From NCBI RefSeq assembly GCF_017916515.1, contig NZ_JAFMTA010000001.1, forward strand, positions 2,035,127 through 2,099,126: 64,000 nt of DNA. The letters run 5' to 3'. Source of the DNA: Naasia sp. SYSU D00948. GTDB lineage: Bacteria; Actinomycetota; Actinomycetes; Actinomycetales; Microbacteriaceae. Made by a program: the position numbers and the translations under genes. Shown piece by piece: positions 52,764-59,603 of this stretch (position 1 is its first letter; each line of letters begins with the position of its first letter). The notes below the pieces were generated by a model, which was given only the letters and a program-made list of their open reading frames with translations, was not told the origin of the DNA and ran no database searches.

Positions 52764-52800
52764 GGTCCGGCGGAGGTTCACGAGCGACGCTCGCCGGACC
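52764..52800. terminator. possible hairpin terminator between LysR and P1B ATPase genes
   Basis: GGTCCGGCG (52764-52772) pairs perfectly with CGCCGGACC (52792-52800), with a smaller GAGCG/CGCTC hairpin inside the loop. It lies in the 94-nt tail-to-tail gap. No T-tract follows. Confidence 0.45.
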
Positions 52801-52850
52801 CGGCCTGATGCGCGCCTCCCGCGCGATCGCTCGAGCCGCCGCGCCTCCGC

Positions 52851-55484
52851 TCAGCTCCGGGCCAGCACTTCCGGACGGAGCCGCACCCGCCGCAGCAGCT
52901 GCGCGTTGAGGGCGACGACGATCGTCGACACCGACATCAGGACCGCGCCTGCGGCGGGGGACAGCACGAAGCCGACGCCGGCCAGGACGCCCGCGGCGAG
53001 CGGCACCGAGAGCACGTTGTAGCCCGTCGCCCACACCAGGTTCTGCACCATCTTGCGGTAGCCGGACCGGGAGAGCTCGATCACCGATAGGACCGCCCGC
53101 GGGTCGCTCCCCGCCAGGACGACACCCGCCGACTCGATCGCGACGTCCGTTCCGGCGCCGATCGCGATGCCGACGTCGGCGCGGGCGAGCGCCGGAGCGT
53201 CGTTGACGCCATCGCCCACCATCGCCACCTTCGCCCCGCGCTGCTGCAGCTCGGCCACCTTGGCGTCCTTGTCCTCGGGCCGCACCTCGGCGAACACCTC
53301 GTCGATGCCGAGCTCCGCGCCGACCGCCTCGGCCACTGCCCGGGAGTCGCCGGTGATCATCGCGACCCGGATGCCCCGGCGGTGCAGGGCGTCCACTACC
53401 TCACGGGACTCCTCCCGCACCTCGTCGGCGATCGCGAACGCAGCGCGCACCCGGCCGCCCTGCATCAGGTAGAGCACGGCCGATCCGGCCGCGGACCAGG
53501 ATCGGATCGGGTCGTCGAGCTCGGCGGGCAGGACCGCGTCCTCCTCGGCCAGGAGGCGGGGACCGCCGACGCGCACGAGCTCGCCGCCGATCCGGCCCTC
53601 CACGCCCCGGGCCGTGAGGGAGCGGAAGTCCTCGACCGGCGGCAGGGTGCCGTCGACCGACTCCTCGCCAGCGCGAACGATGGCTCGCGCGACCGGGTGC
53701 TCGCTGGAGCGCTCGAGGGAGGCCGCCGTGGCGAGCGCCTTGTCGCGGTCGACGCCGGGCGCCACGGCGATGTCGGTGACGACCGGCTCGCCGCGGGTCA
53801 GCGTGCCCGTCTTGTCGAACAGGACGGTGTCGACCGTGCGCATCCGCTCGAGTGCGAGCCGGCTCTTCACTAGGACGCCCGCGCGGGCGGCCCGCTCGGT
53901 CGAGATGGCGATGACGAGCGGGATCGCGAGGCCGAGCGCGTGCGGGCACGCGATCACGAGGACCGTGACGGTGCGCTCGATCGCGTCGTCCGGGCTGCCG
54001 AGGAGCAGCCAGGCCGCGAACGTCAGGACGCCGGCGCCGGCCGCGAAGTAGAACAGGAGCGCCGCAGCGCGGTCCGCGAGCGCCTGTGCGCGCGACGACG
54101 ACCGCTGCGCGTCGGCGACGAGTCGCTGGATGCCGGCGAGAGCGGTGTCCTCGCCGACTGCGGTCACCCGGACGCGCAGCGCGCTGTCGGTCGCGACGGT
54201 GCCGGCAGTGACCCTGTCGCCGAGCCCCCGAGTCACCGGCTGGGACTCGCCGGTGATCATCGACTCGTCGATCTCGGCCTCGCCGTCGACGATCTCCCCG
54301 TCGGCCGGGACACGGGATCCGGAGCGCACGAGGACGACGTCCCCGACTCCCAGCTGATGGAGCGGGACCTCGACGAGCTGGTCGCCCTCGACCCGAACGG
54401 CTCGATCGGGGAGCAGCGCCGCGAGCGCGTCGAGCGCGCTGGAGGCGGCGCCGAGGGCGCGCATCTCGATCCAGTGACCGAGCAGCATGATCACGATCAG
54501 GAGCGCGAGCTCCCACCAGAAGTCGAGGTCGAGGCCGAACAGGCCCAGGGATGTGACCCAGCTCGCCACGAACGCGACGGTGATCGCCATCCCGATGAGG
54601 GTCATCATGCCGGGCTGCCGCATGCGGACCTCGGCGACGAGCCCGGTCAGGAAGGGCCAGCCGCCGTAGAGGAACACGACCGTCCCGAGCGCGGGGGAGA
54701 CCCACTCGGCGCCGGCGAACGACGGGATGCCGTAGCCGAGGATCTCCGCGAACATCGGGCTGAAGAGGACGACCGGAACCGCGAGTACCAGGCTGACCCA
54801 GAACCTGTTGCGGAAGAGGGTCGCGTGGTCGCCGTGCCCGGCGTGCTGGCCATGCCCGGCGTGCTGGCCGTGGCCGGCATGCCCGGCGTGCCCGCCGTGC
54901 TCGCCGTGGCCGGCATGCCCGGCGTGCTCGCCGTGCTCGCCGTGACCGGCGCGATCGCCGTGTCCGGCGTGGGCGTCGTGCCCGGCGTGCTCGCCGTGCT
55001 CGCCGTGACCGGCGCGATCGCCGTGTCCGGCGTGGGCGTCGTGCCCGGCGTGGGCGTCGTGCTGGCCATGACCGGTGTGGGTCTCGTGCCCGACGTGCTG
55101 ACCGTGGTCGCCGTGCTCACCGTGGGCAGCGTGCCGGGGGTGCGGCCTGTGGCCCGCGTGCTCGGCGAGCGCCTGGTGCTCGCCGTGCCCAGTGTGGGCG
55201 GGGTGCTCGTGGTGCTCGGCGTGCCCGGTCTGAGCGGTGTCCGCGTGGTGCTCGCCGTGTCCGGTGTGGGCGGCGTGCTCGTGGTGCTCACCCTGTCCGG
55301 GATGCGCCGAGTGGTCCGCGTGCTCGCCCTGTCCGCTGTGGGAGTTCTGCTCGTGGTGCTCGCCGTGTCCGGTGTGAACGTCGTGCTCGTGGTGGTCGTG
55401 CCCGCTCACGCCCATGTGCTCGGTGCCGGACTGCTCCGCTGCCCGCACGTCGCCGTGGGTCTGCTCTGTGCTGTTCCTGTCCAT
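52851..55484 (-). CDS. P1B-type heavy-metal ATPase (CopB-like) with an extreme His-rich N-terminus
   Basis: This 877-residue ATPase exports copper or a related metal. The first roughly 220 residues hold about 64 histidines in HGEH, HAGH and HTGH repeats; no CxxC metal domain is present. The core has the membrane motif CPHALGLAIP (Cys513-Pro-His, the P1B-3 type), Asp557 in DKTGTLT, SEHPVARAI, TGES and GDGVNDAPAL. ATG 55484 is chosen because GGAGG lies 5 nt upstream. A CsoR-type palindrome sits 22 nt before the start. Residues encoded by 54921-55046 are an exact 21-residue tandem duplication. Confidence 0.92.
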   Translation of the reverse strand: MDRNSTEQTHGDVRAAEQSGTEHMGVSGHDHHEHDVHTGHGEHHEQNSHSGQGEHADHSAHPGQGEHHEHAAHTGHGEHHADTAQTGHAEHHEHPAHTGHGEHQALAEHAGHRPHPRHAAHGEHGDHGQHVGHETHTGHGQHDAHAGHDAHAGHGDRAGHGEHGEHAGHDAHAGHGDRAGHGEHGEHAGHAGHGEHGGHAGHAGHGQHAGHGQHAGHGDHATLFRNRFWVSLVLAVPVVLFSPMFAEILGYGIPSFAGAEWVSPALGTVVFLYGGWPFLTGLVAEVRMRQPGMMTLIGMAITVAFVASWVTSLGLFGLDLDFWWELALLIVIMLLGHWIEMRALGAASSALDALAALLPDRAVRVEGDQLVEVPLHQLGVGDVVLVRSGSRVPADGEIVDGEAEIDESMITGESQPVTRGLGDRVTAGTVATDSALRVRVTAVGEDTALAGIQRLVADAQRSSSRAQALADRAAALLFYFAAGAGVLTFAAWLLLGSPDDAIERTVTVLVIACPHALGLAIPLVIAISTERAARAGVLVKSRLALERMRTVDTVLFDKTGTLTRGEPVVTDIAVAPGVDRDKALATAASLERSSEHPVARAIVRAGEESVDGTLPPVEDFRSLTARGVEGRIGGELVRVGGPRLLAEEDAVLPAELDDPIRSWSAAGSAVLYLMQGGRVRAAFAIADEVREESREVVDALHRRGIRVAMITGDSRAVAEAVGAELGIDEVFAEVRPEDKDAKVAELQQRGAKVAMVGDGVNDAPALARADVGIAIGAGTDVAIESAGVVLAGSDPRAVLSVIELSRSGYRKMVQNLVWATGYNVLSVPLAAGVLAGVGFVLSPAAGAVLMSVSTIVVALNAQLLRRVRLRPEVLARS
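54921..55046 (-). repeat. 63-bp tandem duplication inside the His-rich domain
   Basis: Bases 54921-54983 recur at 54984-55046, encoding the same 21-residue His/Gly block twice. The whole stretch 54830-55430 is built of short GTG/CTC-rich units, so it should expand and contract by slippage or recombination without shifting the frame. Confidence 0.75.
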
Positions 55485-55505
55485 GGCGTCCTCCACTGTC
55501 AGTTG

Positions 55506-55524
55506 TATACCCCCAGGGGGTATA
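55506..55524. promoter_or_regulatory. CsoR-type copper operator (TATACCCCCAGGGGGTATA)
   Basis: A 19-bp palindrome with 9-bp arms around one central base lies 22 nt upstream of the ATPase start. It matches the TATACCCC-n-GGGGTATA class bound by CsoR/RcnR-family repressors, which release DNA on binding Cu(I). No csoR gene is in this window. The site predicts copper induction of the ATPase. Confidence 0.75.
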
Positions 55525-55637
55525 ACGCAAGCCCGCGGAGAAGCTCCGGAGAGGTCACGGGGGCGAGCAGGAAAAGGGCCCTCGTCTCGTTTGCCCCAGC
55601 GTGGCAGGCGACGTCGCCGGCGGAACGGCGAAGCTCT

Positions 55638-55682
55638 CGCGTGGCGCCACGAGAGGCACTGACGCGTGGCGCCACGAGAGGC
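55638..55682. repeat. two tandem copies of a 20-bp palindromic element
   Basis: CGCGTGGCGCCACGAGAGGC occurs at 55638-55657 and 55663-55682, 25 bp apart. Each contains the perfect 12-bp palindrome CGTGGCGCCACG. They lie after the MOSC gene and upstream of the P1B ATPase gene, so they may terminate MOSC transcription or bind a dimeric regulator. Confidence 0.7.
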
Positions 55683-55701
55683 GCCGACGCGCGCTCCTGC
55701 C

Positions 55702-56253
55702 TCAGCCCTTCCGCTGGAACACCTCGAGCATGGTGGGCGCCCCTGGCGCGGCGGGCACCACCTCGATCGGGTCTCCGGCCGTCACGTCGCCGGTGTGCAC
55801 CACGCGGAAGTAGGCGCCGAGGCGGCCCGCCGCGGCGAAGCGGCGGACCCAGCCGGACGCGTGAGGCGGCCCCACCCAGCGCGCGAAGGTCATGCAGGGC
55901 GTTCTCGGCATCGTCGCCTCGAGGACGACGCGGTCGCCGATCCGCCACCGTTCGCCGACCTGGGCCGCCGTCGCATCCAGGCCCTGCACGCGCAGGTTCT
56001 CGCCGAACCACCCCGGCGGGAGGGAGCGGCCGAGCTCGCCCTCCCAGAACTCCGCGTCCTCCTGCGAGTACGCGTAGACCGCCTTCTCGGGGCCGCCGTG
56101 ATGCTTCCGGTTCGCCTGCACGTCCGCCCGCAGCCCGAGCCGGCCGACGTGCACCGAACCCGCGACCGCGCCCTTGTCGATCGCGGTCACCCCGTTGCTG
56201 CCGGAGTCCGGGCGGAGACCGCGCACGACGCACGCCGCGAGGAGGGAGGGCAC
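55702..56253 (-). CDS. MOSC-domain protein (molybdenum-cofactor sulfurase C-terminal-like)
   Basis: This 183-residue single MOSC domain protein (VHVGRLGLRADVQANRKHHGGPEKAVYAYSQED, WFGENLRVQG, PRTPCMTFARWVG) is of the YiiM type. The Cys in TPCMTFA is the conserved sulfur-carrier or cofactor-contact residue. The family reduces N-hydroxylated compounds or handles sulfurated Moco. GTG 56253 is 6 nt from a -10 box, so it is probably leaderless. It is divergent from the metallophosphoesterase. Confidence 0.88.
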   Translation of the reverse strand: MPSLLAACVVRGLRPDSGSNGVTAIDKGAVAGSVHVGRLGLRADVQANRKHHGGPEKAVYAYSQEDAEFWEGELGRSLPPGWFGENLRVQGLDATAAQVGERWRIGDRVVLEATMPRTPCMTFARWVGPPHASGWVRRFAAAGRLGAYFRVVHTGDVTAGDPIEVVPAAPGAPTMLEVFQRKG

Positions 56254-56259
56254 GCCGGG

Positions 56260-56265
56260 AGTCTA
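56260..56265 (-). promoter_or_regulatory. -10 box (TAGACT) of a probable leaderless MOSC promoter
   Basis: TAGACT ends 6 nt before GTG 56253. The divergent -10 box at 56285 begins 19 bp away, so the two promoters must overlap at their -35 regions and may compete. Confidence 0.5.
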
Positions 56266-56284
56266 GGGCGTCGGTGCCTCTCGC

Positions 56285-56290
56285 TAGCGT
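56285..56290 (+). promoter_or_regulatory. -10 box (TAGCGT) of a probable leaderless metallophosphoesterase promoter
   Basis: TAGCGT ends 6 nt before GTG 56297 with no Shine-Dalgarno sequence between. Confidence 0.45.
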
Positions 56291-56296
56291 GGAGGC

Positions 56297-57139
56297 GTGC
56301 CGAACCCTCCCGCCCCCACCCACGTCCTCGCACACCTGAGCGACACGCACCTGCTCGCCGGCGGAGCGCCGATGCACGGCACGGTCGACACGGTGCAGCA
56401 CCTTCGCCGGGCCCTCGAACGCCTCGAGGAGTCGCAGATGCCGATCGACGCGATCATCCACACGGGCGACATCGCGGACCTCGGCGAGCTGGACGCCTAC
56501 CGCCGGGTGCGCGAGCTCGTCGAGCCGGTCGCCGAGCGCCTCGACTGCCCGGTCGTCTGGGTCGCGGGCAACCACGACTCGAGGGGTCCGCTGCGGGAGG
56601 GGCTGCTCGGGGCGGAGCCGACGACCGAGCCCCTCGACTCCGTCCTCGAGATCCGGGGCCTCCGGATCGTGGCGCTCGACACGTCCGTGCCGGGTGCCGG
56701 GCACGGCGACCTGGACCCGGAGCAGCTCGACTGGCTCCGGGACGTGCTCGCCGAGCCCGCCGAGCACGGCACCGTGCTGGCGCTGCACCACCCGCCGCTG
56801 CCGACCAGCGTCCGGGTCCTCGAGCCCTTCCAGCTGCGGGCCGGCGACGCACTGGCCGAGGTGCTCGCCGGCACCGACGTCCGGTCGATCCTCAGCGGTC
56901 ACTTCCACTACTCGCTGCAGGGGTCGCTCGCCGGCATCCCGGTGACCGTGGCTCCGGCGACGAGCTACACCGTGCGCGTCGACGCTCCGCACCTGGGATT
57001 GACGGGAGTGGACGGGGACCAGGCGATCGCCCTCGCCCTCGTCTACCCACAGCAGATCGCGAGCGCGCTGCTGCCGCTCGACGCTCCGCCGACCGTCGTC
57101 ACCTTCCCCGACGGGTACTTCGACGACCGCGACGTCTGA
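56297..57139 (+). CDS. metallophosphoesterase (CpdA-like)
   Basis: This 280-residue calcineurin-like phosphoesterase has the five metal blocks: HLSDTHLL, HTGDIADLGE, VAGNHDSRG, LALHHPPLP and LSGHFHYSLQG. The group includes the cyclic-AMP phosphodiesterase CpdA and the Rv0805 enzyme of mycobacteria, which it resembles in length and motif spacing. Substrate specificity cannot be fixed from sequence. Confidence 0.9.
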   Translation: MPNPPAPTHVLAHLSDTHLLAGGAPMHGTVDTVQHLRRALERLEESQMPIDAIIHTGDIADLGELDAYRRVRELVEPVAERLDCPVVWVAGNHDSRGPLREGLLGAEPTTEPLDSVLEIRGLRIVALDTSVPGAGHGDLDPEQLDWLRDVLAEPAEHGTVLALHHPPLPTSVRVLEPFQLRAGDALAEVLAGTDVRSILSGHFHYSLQGSLAGIPVTVAPATSYTVRVDAPHLGLTGVDGDQAIALALVYPQQIASALLPLDAPPTVVTFPDGYFDDRDV

Positions 57140-57205
57140 GCGGAACCCCAGCGTCCGAGAGTGTCGGTCCCGCCGAGCCGCGCTCCCACCCGTCACGCTG
57201 AGCGG

Positions 57206-58108
57206 ATGGACATCGCGGAGGCGGTCGCCGAGTTCCGGGGGCACCTCGCCGGCGAGCGCGGCTTCTCCCAGCACACGGTCCGCGGCTACATCGCGGACCT
57301 CGAGGACCTCGAGGGCTTCGCGCGCCGCCGGGGAGGGGCAGGGGTCGAGGCGCTGACCCTCGACCTCCTCCGGGACTGGCTGTGGCACTCCTCCGAGCGC
57401 GGTCTCGCCCGGGCCACCCTCGCCCGCCGGACCGCCGCAGCGCGCACCTTCTCCGGCTGGCTGCTTCGGCAGGGGCACCTCGAGGTCGACCCGGCGCTGC
57501 GGCTCCGGACCCCGAAGGCACAGGGGACGCTGCCCCGTGTGCTGCCGAGGCCCGCGATGGAGGGCCTCCTCGACGGGCTCGCCGCGAGGGCCGGCGAGGG
57601 TGATCCGCGGGCCGTGCGCGACCTCGCGGTCGTCGAGCTCCTGTACGCGTCCGCCCTGCGGGTCTCGGAGCTGTGCGGCCTCGACGTCGACGACGTGGAC
57701 CGCGAGCGACTCGCGGTCACCGTGACCGGCAAGGGGAGCAAGCAGCGGGTCGTGCCGTTCGGGGTGCCGGCGGCTCGGGCCCTCGACCGGTACCTGGGGC
57801 AGAGCCGGTCGGCCCTCGTCACCGACGCCACGCCCGCGCTGTTCCTCGGTGACCGGGGCGGACGTCTGGGCGTCCGCGCGGTGCATCGGCTGGTGGCGAG
57901 GCTCCTCGAGGAGCTCCCCGGTTCCGGCCCCGCCGGGCCGCACACCCTCCGGCACACCGCCGCCACCCATCTTCTCGATGGGGGAGCGGACCTTCGTGCT
58001 GTCCAGGAGCTGCTCGGGCACTCCAGCCTCGGCACGACCCAGATCTACACGCACGTCTCCGCCGAGCGGCTGAAGCGCGCGTACGAGCAGGCTCACCCGC
58101 GCGCCTGA
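57206..58108 (+). CDS. xerC: tyrosine recombinase XerC
   Basis: XerC with XerD resolves chromosome dimers at dif. The 300-residue protein has the N-terminal SAM-like domain (FRGHLAGERGFSQHTVRGYIADL) and the catalytic set: Arg152 in SALRVSEL, HTLRH, the LGHSSLGTTQ His, and Tyr281 in IYTHV. Normal length for XerC, and its place upstream of rpsB is conserved, so it is the housekeeping copy rather than an integrase. Its end overlaps the convergent M23 gene by 16 nt. Confidence 0.92.
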   Translation: MDIAEAVAEFRGHLAGERGFSQHTVRGYIADLEDLEGFARRRGGAGVEALTLDLLRDWLWHSSERGLARATLARRTAAARTFSGWLLRQGHLEVDPALRLRTPKAQGTLPRVLPRPAMEGLLDGLAARAGEGDPRAVRDLAVVELLYASALRVSELCGLDVDDVDRERLAVTVTGKGSKQRVVPFGVPAARALDRYLGQSRSALVTDATPALFLGDRGGRLGVRAVHRLVARLLEELPGSGPAGPHTLRHTAATHLLDGGADLRAVQELLGHSSLGTTQIYTHVSAERLKRAYEQAHPRA

Positions 58109-58623
58109 GACTCGAGCGGCAGCAGGACGGCCCTCGGGACGCCGCCGAGCAGCACGAGCGGCGACAGGTACCGGCCATCCAGTCGAGCGCCCAGGTGCAG
58201 GCAGTCCTCGGGGCAGTGCCCGGCGGAGTCGGCGAGCGTCCCGACCACCTGTCCGCGCCCCACCCGAGTCCCCCCGGTGACGACCGCGTGTACGGGCTCG
58301 AAGCTGGACAGCAGTCCGCCCGGATGCCGGATGGACAGCACCGGCCGGCTCCCGACGGTTCCGGCGAAGTGGACCACCCCGTCGTCCGGGCTGCGGACCG
58401 GGCTCCCGCGGGCGAGGGGCAGATCGATGCCGCGGTGCCCGGATCCGTATGGCGTGGCCGGAGCGCGATACGGATGCACGACGGTGTGCGGCGGGTCCAC
58501 AGGCCAGTCCCAGAGCGGCGTCGAGGCTTCGCGGGCCGCCGCCGGAACAGGGGACGGCGGGAGCCCGCTCAGGACCAGCAGGACCAGGAGCAGAACCCCG
58601 AGCAGCCGAGCACGACGAGACAC
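58093..58623 (-). CDS. M23-family (LytM-type) peptidase, secreted
   Basis: This 176-residue protein has a signal peptide (about residues 1-30). The LytM core has HRGIDLPLARGSPV, with the first His and Asp zinc ligands, and CPEDCLHLGARLDGRYLSPLVLL, the shortened actinobacterial version of the HxH site, here His-Leu-Gly. One zinc-site His may therefore be missing and the protein may be a non-hydrolytic activator. GTG 58623 is chosen to give a sensible signal peptide. The M23-xerC-rpsB neighbourhood is conserved. Confidence 0.82.
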   Translation of the reverse strand: MSRRARLLGVLLLVLLVLSGLPPSPVPAAAREASTPLWDWPVDPPHTVVHPYRAPATPYGSGHRGIDLPLARGSPVRSPDDGVVHFAGTVGSRPVLSIRHPGGLLSSFEPVHAVVTGGTRVGRGQVVGTLADSAGHCPEDCLHLGARLDGRYLSPLVLLGGVPRAVLLPLESQARG

Positions 58624-58827
58624 CCTTCGAGGGTGACCGGCCCGCAGGGAGCGGAGGCGGATCCGAGCGGAACCGGTGCAGAGGCGCGGGCCTTTCGAGC
58701 TTGGGGAGGAGCTCCGCGACTGTCCCACCCAGGTCAGGACACCGCACCCAGGTCGCTGGGACACGTCCCGCCCCATCGTTCAGTTGTGCGAGCCGCCGGG
58801 GCTCGCGACGACCGGAAGGAGCACACC

Positions 58828-59580
58828 ATGAACACCCGCCCCGAGAGCCCGACCACCACCACGGCGACCAGCACCACGGCGACCGACACCGCCGCACGAC
58901 GCGCCACCTGGCAGGGAACCCCCGTCACGAAGCCGGGCGGGGTCGGCCGTCGGCTCGCCGCCGTCGCGCTGATCGGCGGCGCCGCCCTCAACACGACGGA
59001 GGCGGTGCTCGCCCAGCTCCTGCCCGAGCGTCCGGCGACCACCGCGGAGGCCCTGCGGCTCGTCGCCGAGAACAGCGCGCTCTACGGCACGCGCGCCGTC
59101 CTCGGAACGCTCGCGATCCCGCTGATGGCGATCGCCTTCCTCGCCCTCGCCCAGTTGCTCGCCACCCGCGCTCGCCGCCTCGCCGGGATCGCGGGAGGGG
59201 CCCTGCTGGCCGGCATGTGGGGCTTCGTCGGGATCCACATCCTCGGGCTCGTCCAGCTGCCCGCGTCCCAGCTCGACCCGGCTCAGGCGGCGCCGGTCCT
59301 GGACGCCATCGAGGGTCACCCGGTCCTGGGCCTGCTGTTTCTGCTCCCGTTCCTCGCCGGATGCGCCCTCGGCATGGTGCTGCTCGCCGTCGGGGTCCTC
59401 TGGACGCGGGTCCTGCCGAGGTGGGTCGGGATCGCCTGGCTCGTGTTCATCCTCGTCGACTTCACGGTCGGGGCGGTGGGCCCGGTCGACCCGCACTGGC
59501 TGTTCCTCGCCGGGAGCATCGGCGCCGCCGTGGCGATCCTCCGTTCCCCGCGGACCGCTGCGGCGACCGTCGCGGCGTGA
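58828..59580 (+). CDS. multi-pass membrane protein of unknown function beside a two-component system
   Basis: This 250-residue protein has a Thr/Ala-rich N-terminal 30 residues, then six or so hydrophobic segments (VALIGGAALNTTEAVLAQLLP, TLAIPLMAIAFLALAQLL, LAGCALGMVLLAVGVLWTRVLP). GGAAGGAG at 58813-58820 precedes the ATG. It lies 23 nt before the histidine kinase gene. It may be a sensor partner or the regulated output; no domain is recognised. Confidence 0.75.
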   Translation: MNTRPESPTTTTATSTTATDTAARRATWQGTPVTKPGGVGRRLAAVALIGGAALNTTEAVLAQLLPERPATTAEALRLVAENSALYGTRAVLGTLAIPLMAIAFLALAQLLATRARRLAGIAGGALLAGMWGFVGIHILGLVQLPASQLDPAQAAPVLDAIEGHPVLGLLFLLPFLAGCALGMVLLAVGVLWTRVLPRWVGIAWLVFILVDFTVGAVGPVDPHWLFLAGSIGAAVAILRSPRTAAATVAA

Positions 59581-59589
59581 CCGGGCCGA

Positions 59590-59595
59590 TACTCT
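59590..59595 (+). promoter_or_regulatory. -10 box (TACTCT) of a possible leaderless kinase promoter
   Basis: TACTCT ends 8 nt before ATG 59604. The kinase could thus be expressed apart from the membrane gene upstream. Confidence 0.3.
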
Positions 59596-59603
59596 CGCTA
59601 GCC

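Noticed and set aside
53940-56339. A 799-residue plus-strand frame rich in Val/Gly/Leu opposite the His-rich ATPase
   Set aside because: The Val/Gly pattern is just the complement of the His/Gly repeats; the opposite strand encodes a complete P-type ATPase.
57206-58108. Mobile-element integrase
   Set aside because: The tyrosine recombinase has XerC length and lies at the conserved xerC-M23-rpsB position, with no att-like repeats nearby.
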